A stretch of DNA of 64,000 nucleotides from Cymodocea nodosa (GCA_036874045.1 CM072335.1:23071501-23135500), one strand, 5' to 3'; positions 33,801 through 46,300 are shown, numbered from the stretch's first letter. Numbers and translations: made by a program. The notes: a model not told the origin generated them from the sequence alone.

Positions 33801-35041
33801 CATAATCCTTGTTATTAAATCATGAACTATGTTTTGTACTTTCTTCGTTTAAGAGTTTGTCGTGGAATATTTGTAATGATGGAAGATATGACTTTGCATT
33901 TACTTCTTATAATTTACTTCTATTTTATCGTAGTATTTCAATATTGTGTTATTTATATCTTTAAGATTTATAATCATAAATAATTAAAGCATATATTGTA
34001 TGACTATTAAATAATTAAAGACAATGCCATGGTAATTGTTGTTTCTATGATATTTTTTATCACGTAAATGAAAGTAAAGAGTATAAGTTGGTGCAAGAAA
34101 AAGTAGAAAGTGAAATTTATGTGGTTAAAAATAAAAAGTTATAAGAGCAAGGATAAAATTATATAAAACTAAATAATTTATTTGATTATTTAAAATATAT
34201 ATTATAAGTAGCTTAAGAAAAAAAAAAAAGAACTATATACTTTTCTTAATTTTCTGTTGATGGCACAAATAATTTCAAATTTTACTTTTCGATTTTTTGA
34301 TTCTTAATTTTTTTAACTTTTTTGATTTTCTAAGTGGTTCAAGTCAACGTTAACTCAATTTGCATTGAAGATCGAATCATGTATCTTGTTTACTTAAACA
34401 TATTTAGCAATTTCTAAGGAATTCACATCTTTTTTAATTTTGACCTCTCCTTAGATTTTTGATTTCGAGAGAACCCATGTATTCAACAATGGCACAAATC
34501 AACCGGTATACAAATTTGTACAATTTTCTATATTAATGATGCAGTCTAATTTTCCATGACCGCCAAATTCTAACCAACCGTGCTGGTGTCCTTGATTAAA
34601 TTAAATGGTCAGCAGAAAAGATATATAGGAGTGAGGGCAAGACCAAATTAAAGAGGAGTATTTTAACCTAGAATGGCCTTTAAGAACATGAAAGTTCATC
34701 CCACCAAATTGACACAGGTGATAAATACGGAAAGGACGTGGAAACAGCTTGCGAGGATTTGAGAGACACTTTATGCCATCCACATTGCAAGATTTAACTT
34801 TCATAAATTTAAATGTTTTCTTATAATTTCTAACCAAATCGCTCTTATTCATCTAAATTATACTTTATTATAAATTTACTTGAAATCGATGACTAAAATT
34901 TGAAAGAAAAGCGCTAAATTTCATGACACTTGGATCGAAGATCAATATTTACTTACTCCAAAATAAAAAATTTATCATGTATTTATAATAATTTAATAAC
35001 GAAACCTATATAATTATTTTTACCTTTTTATGCATTTATAA

Positions 35042-35059
35042 ATATATATATATATATAT
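35042..35059. repeat. (AT)n microsatellite
   Basis: Uninterrupted AT dinucleotides in the spacer upstream of the bHLH gene. Confidence 0.85.
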
Positions 35060-35425
35060 TATTGAAAAAGTTACCTAATATCACTGACAGGTAATATTAT
35101 TATCATCCTTCCACGGGAATCGATGAATAATTCTTTATCATGATCCGACACCTGCTGCGCCAGCTGGCGAATCCTACGTTTGTTATTATCATTATTTATG
35201 ACAAAGAGCGCACGTTCCGGAATCGAAATATTTTTTTAAAATTAATCGAAGCTCATCCTCTTGACGGAGAATCAGAGGTAGATGTGTCTTTTCACGTCTT
35301 TCTTCCTTTTTTTACTTAATTTTTTTCTTGTCTTTCAAATTCAACAGGTGAGGGCCACCGGCCACCGTGCCACCACCATGGGTGTCGGGTTGTGGTGTGC
35401 ACGTGATCTTTTAGTTGATTTACCG

Positions 35426-35431
35426 CACGTG
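35426..35431. promoter_or_regulatory. G-box (CACGTG), distal
   Basis: Context CCGCACGTGGCG, matching the GCCACGTGGC class core used by bZIP and bHLH factors. About 1.07 kb before the bHLH start codon; function unproven. Confidence 0.35.
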
Positions 35432-36041
35432 GCGATCGTACTTCCCAGATGGCATGTATGCTATTTTCCGGCAAATTGGATATGCTATTTTTTTTGCCAT
35501 GAGAGGAAGATAATTAAAATTAAATCTCTCGTAAGACACTACAAAAGTACAGAAGCATCCTTCGTCATTGAGAAAATAACACGGCAGATGTTTCTCAGAA
35601 GAATCTCAAGATAACGAACATAATTTAATTTTAAGACCATCGTCACATGATCTAACAAGATCAAAATACACCTTAACCTAATTAAACGTCTTCCATTTTT
35701 GAAATAAGCTATTAAATGTATACATATAATATTAGGCGTAAATACATTTCTTCCGTACTCGAACTTATAACGTGGCTGGTGGTAAATCAAAATTCCACTA
35801 AATTATACATAAATATTATAAAAAACGGTGCGTACGAGATAATATAATTATGCGATACCGTAAAGAAACGACACAACAAAAACCATGCAACCTACGAATA
35901 CGATCACCTCGAACCAGGTATTCAAGTATAATGCTTTAATTATCTAAAAGCTACGGTATTCGTAATTTTTATCAAAATATAAATCTTGATAAATATAAAA
36001 CTCGTAAAAGAAAAAGGGACCCATGGGATGCAACGTATGGC

Positions 36042-36047
36042 CACGTG
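36042..36047. promoter_or_regulatory. G-box/ABRE-like site in the bHLH promoter
   Basis: Context GGCCACGTGTTT, a classical ABRE/G-box core (ACGTG), about 450 bases before the bHLH start codon. It suggests possible ABA, light or bHLH autoregulation; inference only. Confidence 0.45.
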
Positions 36048-36491
36048 TTTAATATTCACGTTCCTATCGAAAAAATGACTGCAGTGGAAAAGGAAGGTGC
36101 GTTCGAAGGTTTCAAATCCAGACCACACGTTTCCGTGATAATAACATGATGGACTTTTTTTATACGAGATCATTAGAGATCTTTTTTATTATAATAAATT
36201 TGAAAAAAAAGAAGCATATATATTTACCAATGATTGAGACCGAAGGGTCTACGCGGTGACGAACACATCCGTTTCCATGGCCTCTTTTTCCCTCGTGCCG
36301 AAATCAATCAATCCATCCGTTCCTCTTCCTCCCTTCTTCCTCTTCATCGTCAACATCTTCTTCTTCCTTCTTCTTATGTGTCACGCACAAGTCAGGAACG
36401 CGCCCGCAACAGAGCATACCCAACTCTTCCAGTCCTCTGTAAATCGATCTTCTCGCCGTTCTTCCGTACGTCGACGACCATCGTCACGGTT

Positions 36492-37788
36492 ATGGAGGAC
36501 GTGGAAGACGGGTGCGACTTGTACGGGGAGTGGGAGCGCATGATGTCCTTCGACAACCAGGAGCTCGACAGGTAATTCTATTATTAGAACCCAATTCGGA
36601 ATCTGTGTCCGCAGCAGGCGAACACGGTCGACGCCGATTCCGTTGCTTAGCTTTCTTCTGTTGTCAGTTGGGGACTGGACGGCGGTGGCGCTCTTCCCGA
36701 CTACTTTGACTCCAGCTCGGGCTCCCCCAAGGGGACCATGTCTTCGTCTTGCACGTCGACGGCGGCGAGGAGCATAGTCACGGAGAGGAACAGGAGGACG
36801 AGGCTCAACCAGAGGCTCTACAATCTCAGGAGCGTCGTTCCCAACATCACCAAGGTGGGTGGGTAATTTACTGATTAATTCGTTCATTTCCATCGTCCCG
36901 ATTTAATTTACTCGCATTAATCATGGGAGCCGGTCGTCTCCCTTTGTATTACCTTTTAAGTTAATTTGCTGACAACTCGTGACTCAGATGGACAAGGCGT
37001 CCATCATAAAGGACGCCATTGATTACATCCAGCAGCTGCAAGAACAAGAGCGGAAGCTGCTGGAAGAGCTTTCAGTGGTGGAGACCAGGGAAGAGACCAA
37101 ACCACTTGCTGCGCATCATGGTGAGGTGGAGCACCACCATGTTGAGGAGCAACCGGTGGCTAGGAGGAAGAAGATGAAGACGACAAGTGGCCGTGACGGT
37201 CGTCGGGAATTTCCACATCACGGCTCCCTCGATTCACCGTCCTCCGTTCAACAAGAAGTCGAGGTAATTGGTCGATGAATTTAATCTTCTCTCTCTCTCT
37301 CTCTCTCTCTACATATATATGTATATATAAAAGCACATAAAGACAGTTTAATTTGCCGCCCCCAACTGTCGACCCATCATCTATGGATGAGCGTATATGT
37401 ATATATGATGTGAACGCGGTGTCTGCAGGTGAGGATGAGTGGAGTTGGGGAGGGGACATGGCTGATCAGCATCACATGCGACAGGAAGAAGGACACCATG
37501 GCCAAGGTCCGCCAAGTGCTCCAGCCCCTCAATCTCAGGACTCTCGTCGCCAACATCACATCCTTCTCGGGAAGGCTCTTGCACACCTTATTTGTTGAGG
37601 TACCCGGCATATATACATATACATCTGATAATCAAATCGATTTATACAAGACGTACGTCATATATCGGTATTTTGATTTTCTTGTGGTTTTCTCTTGTGC
37701 TTGTGGTGGTCAGTGTGATGGAGACGACACCAGTGGACTTCAGGAGAGATTAGAGATGGCCGTTTCTGAAATAGACGGAAGCCCATGA
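36492..37788 (+). CDS. bHLH transcription factor, bHLH35/bHLH27-like
   Basis: Five exons: 36492-36571, 36668-36854, 36988-37263, 37429-37599, 37714-37788; all GT-AG, product 262 residues. The start MEDVEDGCDLYGEWERM resembles the family N-terminus. The bHLH spans about residues 48-105: SIVTERNRRTRLNQRLYNLR, loop VVPNITK, and helix 2 MDKASIIKDAIDYIQQLQEQ, with helix 2 starting exactly at the exon 2/3 junction as in Arabidopsis bHLH35. The usual basic-region His is Ser here while the Glu and Arg are kept. The C-terminal VRMSGVGEGTWLISITCDRK ... LRTLVANITSFSGRLLHTLF is the ACT-like dimerisation domain. A His/Glu-rich insert and KKMK basic patch lie between. Nuclear; coding exons are GC-rich. Confidence in subfamily is high; target genes are unknown. 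Confidence 0.92.
37288..37310. repeat. (CT)n microsatellite in bHLH intron 3
   Basis: Pure CT repeat about 25 bases inside intron 3, followed by an ATATATGTATATAT palindrome. Confidence 0.9.
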
Positions 37789-38818
37789 TCAGCTCCCCTA
37801 CTTCCTGCCTTGCATACAATTAATGTACCGTAGCTAGCGGCTTTAGATACGATAATTTGGATTTTGATTGGGAGGGTTTAGTAAGATGAAATCAATGTTA
37901 ATCTCTGGAATCAAAATCTACTACTGATTGACATTACAATAAGAAATACCGGGTCGATTGCTTGATCCGTATTGTATACGCTTACTTAATTAATTCTCAT
38001 TGTCCCTACAAGGCACCTTGTGGTTGTCCGCCACCGATTAGAAGCTCTGCATATATTCTCAGAGAATGTCGATCACAACTTAAAAAATTGTTGGTCCACC
38101 TGGATGCTATGGGTGTCGTATCTTTAAAGCGTGATAAAGGAAATATAAGGGCTTAGAATCGTAATAGCAAAAGGTGTAAAAAAGGCGATAAAAGGAAATA
38201 TGAATAATGAAAAATTATAGTTTTCCTTGGTTTATGTCAATTGTAACGCAAGAAAATGAAATGGAAAATCCAAGGCTATACTTCCTTCCACGTAAAAACT
38301 CAAGAAAGTGCGAAGAAAGAAAGAGAAGAGCTTCAAAAAATTCCTCGCATAGATACCACCCCAGATAGTCTCATCGGTCCCTTTTTATGGTGGAATCAAA
38401 ATCCAATATGAAGGAAACATAGGCCTACAAGGGGTACCAAGAAAATGGAGGGGAAGGGCAATAATCAGGGTCCCTTAAATCACATTTGCACACCATGTTC
38501 TCTAATCAAAATCGATGGATCATTCATTATAATATTATAATTATACTAAATAATAAATAATATATGTTGCAAGTAATATTAGTCATATTATAATTACTAT
38601 AATTAATATTATTTAATATTAAAGGTTTGAAGTGTTCCCATTAAGACCCAACTTTTCTCCTAAGATTCACTCCATTTTATCTAAATCAACACAACTCCAA
38701 TATGAGATTTTGGAAAACAAAGAAAAATACAAATGAAAATCAAATAGATTTTGTCTATAAAATCGAAGAACCATTACGCCAAAATGAAAGAATCAAAAGA
38801 TGTGAGATCGACAATAAA
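37789..38818. other. bHLH 3' UTR and spacer, no gene seen
   Basis: The bHLH 3' UTR should occupy the first few hundred bases. The rest is moderately AT-rich with no recognised exon. Confidence 0.4.
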
Positions 38819-39039
38819 TGTAACTTTAGAGATGTCAATTGGGTTGAGCTATTGTGGGCCAACTTAGCCTAACTTGATATGGACTAGTCTAGCTCAATAC
38901 GATTTAAAAAATTAGATTAGATTAAGCTATAATATATTAAAAAATCAACCTATGAATTGATTCGGGTTGAGCCAGACTAGCTCACAAGCCAATTTGGGCC
39001 CAACTTGTATTTATAATTTTGTTAAAACTAAAAAAACAA

Positions 39040-39290
39040 ACGTTGTTTGTTTTCAACGTTTGTAAAAAAAGTTAACATTATTTCACAAACATTATTTCAA
39101 CGTTCGTAAAAAATGAATGTTATTTCACAAACATTATTTCAACATTCTTAAAAAATAAATGTTATTTTAATGTTCATAAAATAATGTCTCATTTTTTCAA
39201 CGTTCATAAAATAATATTTATTTTTTACAAACATTAAATAATATTTGTTTTTCAACATTTGTAAAAAACGAACGTTGATATCAACATTAA
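39040..39290. repeat. Left subterminal repeats of the hAT element (AACGTT-type)
   Basis: About ten variants of CAACGTTYGTAAAA and its complement TTTACAAACATT occur in both orientations within 250 bases. Subterminal repeats of this kind serve as transposase binding sites in Ac and other hAT elements; the role here is inferred. Confidence 0.75.
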
Positions 39291-39490
39291 AAAAAAGGAG
39301 AAAAAGAGAGAGAATAGAATATACGAAGGGAGAGAGGAATGTTGATGGAAAAATTTATAAATAAAGAAGAATGTTAGAATTTTTTTAACAATTCATATTC
39401 ATTCAATCTTTTCTATTTCTTTCACAAAATACAAATATTATCTTTTAGACTTCAACTTTCTTCAACTCTCAAGTCAGATTCTTTTCAAAA

Positions 39491-41540
39491 ATGGTACACA
39501 ACTTCAACGACTTCATCTTCAATAATGTTGTCAATGATAGCGACAATTTTGAGCAGAAATAACAATACTCTCAAGTTCAAACTATAAAAGAAGTTGAAGG
39601 TGGAGCATCAACTTCAACTATTGCTGCTAAATCAAGAAGGTCAAATTTATGGTCAAAATTTACAATAAAGATGAAAGAGTTAAGAGATGGTACTATGGTG
39701 GAGAGGATCTACTGTAATATTTGCAATGAAGACTTTTCATGCAAAACTTCAGATAGTACAAGTCATTTATCTACACATGTAACTAGTTCATCTAAAATTC
39801 TTGAAAAAAATAAAATTATTTAAATATAACTTAATTTTAACATTGAATGTAATATAACACAATGACATTATAATCTTAATAATGCTAGAGAATTACATGT
39901 TAAATTTATTGCTATTCAAAATTTACCTATTAATTATAGTGATAGTTAACATTTTCAAGAATATATTTCACAAGCTTATTATCCATAATTTAAAAAAGTT
40001 TTTAGAAATACAACTAGACGAGATATTATTGAACTTTATAATAAACTTAGAATGAAATTAGTTAATATAATAGATTCTATTAACACATCTATAGCATGCA
40101 TATCTAATATTTGAGAGGGTAGAAGTAAAACATGATATATTGTTGTTACTACACATTTTATTAATGATAATTAGATTTTATAAAAAATATTAATAAGATT
40201 TAGAAGAATAAATCATCCACATAATGTTCAAAATATTTTTTCACTATTATGAAACTTTTTGAATTTTATGGAATTAAAGAAAAAGTTAGTATTACATTTG
40301 ATAATACATCAAGTAATAATGCAACTATCCCTATGTTTAAAAGTAGATTAACTCTACCAAATGCTTTTAATTTATTTCACCAAAGATGTATATGTCATAT
40401 AATTAATCTTATAGTTAAAATATGTGTTGAAGAATTAAAACTTTTTCTAGAAAATATTAGAACTACATTAGTTTACATTTTATCTAGTGATAGACGATAA
40501 TAAAAATTTAATCATATATGTGATTCATTTGAATTAACACATAAAACATTTACAATGGATGTCTCTCATAAGTGGAATTCATTATATTTAATGTTAAATA
40601 ATTATTTACAAGTGGAATTCATTATATTTAATGTTAAATAATTATTTACCTTATAAAGAAGTTATAAAAACTTATTATAATGATAGAATAGATGATAATA
40701 AAACACCACTAGATGAAAATGATTTTGTAATAGCTAATTGTTTTATTAAATTTTTAAAACCATTTTATAATGCAACATAACATTTATCATGAATATATTA
40801 TTGTACATCTATTTATGCAATCCATCACTTGCAATAGTTTTTAATAATTATAGTAATTATCCATTTTTTGCACCTATAGTTTTAAAAATGAAAGAAATTT
40901 TTTTAAAATATTAGAATAAAATACCTCTCTTATATATATTAAGTACTTGTTTAGATCTTAGGACTAAAGTAAAAGTTGTTAAAAAATTAATAAATGTAAT
41001 ACAAACCTGGTTAAACATAGAACTTGATGTAATAATTGAAAATGTAGAAGAAAGTTTAAATAATATGTTTGATATGTATATTATAAAATATGGAACACAA
41101 CAATAAACACAAAATATCTTATTTTTCATAACCATCGTCATCATCATCAATAATTGATTATAATATATTTGATGATGAATATATTGATTTTAATGTAACA
41201 AATAGGAAAGAATTAAAAAAATTTAATAATACTAATCATAATTATTTAATAAGAGATAATCTTGATTTTTTAAATTTTGATGTAATAAATTGATGGAAAA
41301 TACAAAAACACATATTTCTTATTTTATCATTAATGACTAGAGATTTACTAATAATTTTAACTTTTTTTGTAACATGTGAACAAACATTTAATATTAGTGG
41401 TAATATAGATGATAGAAAAGTAATATTAAAAGATGATATTTTAAAAGTATTAATGTATATTAAAGATTAGGAGTTTGCTCGTGTTTGTAGACAAAAATAG
41501 AAAGATGACTTCATTGATAAATTTATAAATTTAAATATTT
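39491..41540 (+). pseudogene. hAT transposase relic (BED finger, DDE core, dimerisation domain)
   Basis: Start MVHNFNDFIFNNVVNDS, then a BED-type zinc finger near 39690-39780 (CNICNEDFSCKTS...THLSTH pattern: C-x2-C ... H-x3-H, read as YCNICNEDFS and SHLSTH). The open segment 40249-40500 includes VSITFDNTSSNN, the position of a catalytic Asp, and LFHQRCICHIINLIVK, the family RCxAHxLNLIV block. The C-terminal hAT dimerisation domain lies near 41290-41480 (ILSLMTRDLLIILTFFVTCEQTFNISG, given here only by its landmarks ARDxLxI and ExxFSxxG). Many stops and a 40-bp tandem duplication break the frame. Confidence 0.85.
40571..40650. repeat. Perfect 40-bp tandem duplication inside the hAT transposase
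   Basis: 40571-40610 and 40611-40650 are the same apart from the last base. Because 40 is not a multiple of three, it shifts the transposase frame. Confidence 0.95.
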
Positions 41541-41849
41541 AAATATAATTATATACATTAAATGTAAATATATTTGATATAATTACAAAAATAATGTATT
41601 TTTTAATTTAAATTCAGAAATAAAATACTTATTTTAACTTTATGACTTATGTTTGAATGTATTGATGGATGATGAATCATAAATGATGAGTTAATGATAT
41701 CTTGATATTGATTTTAATGTATTGAATGAATAATGACTTATGTTTGATATTCATATATTTATAAATAAAATAATATATTTGAACTATGAATTGATTATAA
41801 GATACATTGTAATTTTTTTATTTTAATTTAAAACCAAAAAATTAAATAA

Positions 41850-42320
41850 ATAAAATCAAAAACTTAGGTTAGACCAAAGGTGACATAAGGTCAGACTGAT
41901 CAAAAGATAATAAAAAATAAAAAACTTGTTCTGATTAAAAGTAAGATACAATCAAACTAATGAAAAAATAAATAAATAATAAAAAAACTTCAATCTAACT
42001 ATAAGGTCTGATTGAAGGTAAGGTATGATCAGACCAATGAAAAAATAAAAAACATCAATCAAACTGTATACTACCTTTGGTCAAATCAAAAAAAAGAATA
42101 AAAAAATAAAAAACTTTGATCAAGTTGAAAAAATAAAAAAACAATCAGATGATGAGACTGATGAAAAATAAAAAATATCGATTTGATCGAAGGTGAGACA
42201 TGATTTGATTGAAGGAAAAATAAAAAACTTTAGTTAGTTAGATCAAAGAAAAAAAAAACTTCTATCGATCAAATTGAAAGGCTTTGATGAGACCAATGTA
42301 AAACTAGAAAAAATACAAAA
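41850..42320. repeat. Right subterminal degenerate tandem array of the hAT element
   Basis: Variants of GAxCAGACCAATGAAAAAATAAAAAACTT recur about every 45-70 bases, mixing GATCAGAC, TCAATCAAACTG and AAAAATAAAAAAC motifs. It differs from the left subterminal array. Confidence 0.7.
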
Positions 42321-42545
42321 TATAAAAGTGAGTGAGCCAAGTAGCCTACAATCGACCCAATCGAGCTACAGGCCAAACCAAGTTGTCTAGAAAATATTTT
42401 AGGCCAAGTTAGGCTACCTCAAAAAAATTTCAGGTAAGGTTGGGCTATGACAAAAAAAATTAAAATTTTTTTAATTCGGCTTGGCTCAACCCATAGCCTG
42501 AACGGATTGCTACTTTTTAGGTCGAGCCAAGCATCTATGTAACTT

Positions 42546-43332
42546 AGAGACAAAAAATGCCTTTTAAAGCATAAAAAGTACAAATAGCTAAGACGACCGA
42601 TTTAAAAATGGATTTGCAAACATCAAAGTGAGAATCAAGCTTTCGTCTAGCAATTAACTTATTTAAATACAAACCATAAAATGGAGAAGAAAAAGAACCT
42701 TTTGTATCATAAATGTCCTTCCAGAAAAACATAGATATGTAGAAAGAAGACAAGTAAACGATTTTGTCAAAGATGATGGAATGATCGCAACAAAACATTG
42801 GCCAGATAATAGAAATATGCGACTACAAACTTCCCATGCAAAATTCATTAACAAAATCACGACAAGAGATCCCTTGTCACTTTTGAGATAGGATAGTCCA
42901 TAACCTGAAGGATCTGAACAGATGAGTCCCACTATCTCTGCAAAACAACGGTAAACATGATGTAAATTTCGCGATACATGGATGAACGCAAACTGAAGTT
43001 AACATCAAATTGATGAAAAATTAGCACATAGGCTACAGCCATAATTGATGAAAATTGATGACGGATAACAAAAACCAAGACCTAATGAAAGAATATACAT
43101 AAAATGGTAAGCAGTATTGATGTAAGAACATGAACTATAAAAGATATTATGAATTTCATGTAGATAATGCAACAGTAATAACTACTAAATGAAAAAAAAA
43201 CTAACGGGAAGCCATCAGTCTGCTACACAAGTCTAAGATAAGTCCACGTTCGCATGATCCAGGAATGAAAAAAGAAAAAAGTAGAAGAGGTATCATTTAC
43301 AGGCACTCATTAACATCATATCCATACAAACT
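42546..43332. other. Spacer and 3' UTR region of the eEF1B gene
   Basis: No separate gene seen. The eEF1B stop codon ends at 43333 on the minus strand, so its 3' UTR lies immediately to the left. Minus-strand ORFs 42544-42932 have no recognised domain. Confidence 0.4.
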
Positions 43333-46300
43333 TTCTAGTGCAAAGAAAACCTGGAAATACAAAATTATTACAAATTACACGGCTATGGAAGAAAAATGAG
43401 GACAAACTTACAGATTTTGTTGAAAGCAACGATATCACAACTCTGGATGTATTCATTTGCTGGTTCAACTGTGAGATATTCCTCTATCAGGTGATCGATA
43501 GACACCAAATCATCTTCAACTGTCATCATAATTGTCAACTTCTTTATACCATAACCAACTGGGACAAGTTTTGCTGCAGATGTAATCCAGAACAATTTAT
43601 CACAATTCAACAATTTAAAGGAAACTCTTTCAATTTACAAGACACACAAGAAAACACACTTACAAGCTCCCCACAGAAGACCAGGCATCTGCACACTCCT
43701 CACTGCTTCTTCAAGTTTTTTCATATCTGTCTCATCATCCCATGGCTTCACATCCAATAAAACAGAAGATTTTCCAGCTGATATAAGAAGAACGATCCAT
43801 AGTCAATTAAAAGGGTACCAACAGTTTTCAATCTAATAACATGAAAAATAGGACACCAAAACAGGATTGTTTATTTCAAGAACTAATGTGAAAAAAATAT
43901 AAACTCTTTTAGGCATATTGTGGGTTAAAATATTTCAACAACCGTGCAAGGGTTCACTGTTCAACATAGTTTGAATGGCCAATACAGCCTTTAAAGTTTC
44001 ACAAATTGGAATTCCACTTATCTACACTAATAATATAGGAAATATAATCTAAAGCCCAAAAATTGTGAACAACCAAAAAGTCAAACTAGGTCTGATAGGA
44101 TCTAAACATTTATCCATCAAACAAATTAAAGTAAAGATTAGATTATTAGATCTCTTTGCCTATTCATGCTACCAACAAAAATTGGAGATGATGAAAATAC
44201 TTACATTCCTTCTTCTTAGCAGAAGCCTTAATTTTTGCTGCTCGTTCCTCAGCAGCTTTCTTTTCTTCCTCTGTCTCCTCTCCAAAGAGGTCAACATCAG
44301 AGTCCTCATCCTCAACTGAAGCCTATAACAAATCCAGATTTTGAAATCTTAGAGCTAGTATTGTCATAACTTGTGAATTTATAAATTTATAATCACTTAA
44401 AGATACAACTATGATTTTCTCAACATCCTCCAACTCTACTTGTAATCACCATCTTCTATCTTATATTAATTTTTTGACAATTTATGCATATATGTAAAGT
44501 TATTGTAGTTTTTAAATCTCACAGTGCCAAAAAGGAACCAAAATAAAAAGAAAATAAAACCAAGAGAGTATTTTTGGGATTTTCACTTGAACATCCATCT
44601 CAAACGTAAATATTTATCTGACCTTTTGCATATAGTACTTATGGAAACAACACAACTATAAGTTATGGATCACTAGGAAACTGACCTTTATTAGTGTATC
44701 ACATTCATTTCATTCAAAATGGCACACATCTATGACTTAAAATTAATATGATGCCATTAAACTTATTTTCTTTTCTTTATTAAAATTTAGATTATAATTG
44801 GTTATATTAAAACTTTAAATTGATTTTTCTTATAAATTCCAGTGAAAAACCGACTAGGTTGATGAGTAATTCTTGGAAAAATTGTAGCAGTTTTTTTCAT
44901 TTAATATACAGCATAAGAAAATAGTTATAATGAAGTATTTACCATCCAAGCATCGTTTACGCTAGTAATCCTAATAAAGCATCAATAAAGGATAAAGTAT
45001 ATGGGTACATTTAGAAACCTATCATGCGAAAAGTTAACCCATACATCGTACAAAACTTCGCTATCATATTATGTGCAAAATATAATCCAAAACAAGTATG
45101 CAACACAAACATTTAATTTTCTTCCATGGTCAATAAAGACTTCAAAATACAACACAAACACATTTAAAATAAGCTACATACAAGGGTTGATTATGAAGAA
45201 AATCACAAATTATGTAAAAAATACAAGCATAGTTTTCTATTTTTCAGACAATTACATTTGTGAATTGCAAAGCCTTGCATTGCAAAATCATTCCTAACAA
45301 TTGTAGACAAGATAATAAGTCACCAACCCTTTTAAAGTGTCTTTTTCATGAAATAACACAACAGAATGTAAACTGGACGCTAAAATTGTACACAGAATGC
45401 TTCAATAAGCTGTTTTAATTACATATTTTATTTGAACTTTTTATCCTATAATACAACAACAATCTGCACCATAATCTCACTATGTAAAGTTAGCCACAAG
45501 AATTCTTTTCTTTTATGAATTTTTATTTTTGGTCAAATCTTCAATTAAATTATATAATTTTAAATTTTTTCTTATAATTTCTAACCATGTAGTTTTAGGT
45601 CTACCTCTACTTCTTTAAATTCTTCTACACTAATTAATTCTTCTCTCCTAACTAATGCATTTCTTAGTCTCTTAAAGATATGAGTAAACCACTTAAGACT
45701 TTTCTACTATTTATTTTCAATAGGTACAACTCCTACATGATTCCTAATAAAATTGTTTTTTAGTTTATCCCTTTGTCTTTTATGAATTTCACTATTGCTA
45801 TTTATTATAGAACCTAAGTATTTAAAAATCTTTCTTTTATGAATGTCATCGTCATTTAATTGTATACCTTCATCATAATACCTATTTTTTGTTGAATCTA
45901 TATTACATATATTCAATTTTTGACCTACTTAATCTAAATCCTCTAGACTCTTAAGCATCTCTCCATAATTCTAATTTAAAAATAATTCCCTACTTTCATT
46001 AACCAAAACTATGTTTTTAGCAAATAACATACACCAAGGTATTACTCTTTGAATTTCTTTAGTTATTTTATCCATTACTAAGACACAAAGATATAAACTT
46101 AGAGAATACCTTTGGTGTAAACCTGTCTTTTGAAAATTCCTTAGTTTCTCCTCCCATAGTTTTAACACTAGTAAGTTTTTACACTATGATAACCAATAAA
46201 AAAGATCATTATGCTAAAACATTTTCGATTTCTGTGGCACTTAAATGAAAAACAGGTGTCCAGAAGATGAAATACAAAAAAAAAGCAATTCTCTTCACCA

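Larger units (their letters stand above)
28472..34350 (+). mobile_element. PIF/Harbinger DNA transposon, about 5.9 kb
   Basis: The left end (about GTTTTTGACACTTAGAATTT) and the reverse complement of the right end (GTTGACTTGAACCACTTAGA) share an imperfect terminal inverted repeat, continued by repeated AGAAAAGTTxAGAA motifs in both subterminal regions. A TAA is found on each side (28469-28471 and 34351-34353), the 3-bp duplication usual for Harbinger, although 3 bp is weak evidence. A DDE transposase relic lies near the right end. The 28.6-31.7 kb portion shows no clear second Harbinger ORF (Myb/SANT-like), so it may be decayed or carry captured DNA. Confidence 0.7.
34354..36225. other. Spacer and promoter region upstream of the bHLH gene
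   Basis: No supported gene. The ORFs at 34601-34852 (minus) and 35282-35614 (plus) have no recognised domain. Base composition rises in GC near 35340-35440. It contains an (AT)n run and two G-box hexamers listed separately. Confidence 0.4.
38827..42537 (+). mobile_element. hAT-superfamily DNA transposon with perfect 8-bp target duplication
   Basis: The element begins TAGAGATGTCAATTGGGTTG and ends CGAGCCAAGCATCTA, short imperfect terminal inverted repeats starting TAG. It is flanked on both sides by TGTAACTT (38819-38826 and 42538-42545), an exact 8-bp duplication as expected for hAT. A decayed transposase gene runs from about 39491 to 41540. Both subterminal regions carry repeat arrays (see separate entries). 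At 3.7 kb it has the size of an autonomous element but is now inactive. Confidence 0.92.

Noticed and set aside
36381-36893. 170-codon minus-strand frame over bHLH exons 1 and 2
   Set aside because: Shadow of GC-rich coding sequence on the other strand.
38827-42537. Helitron or pararetrovirus explanation for the 38.8-42.5 kb element
   Set aside because: Exact 8-bp duplication, TAG ends, BED finger and hAT C-terminal block identify a hAT element; no Rep/helicase or viral motifs were seen.
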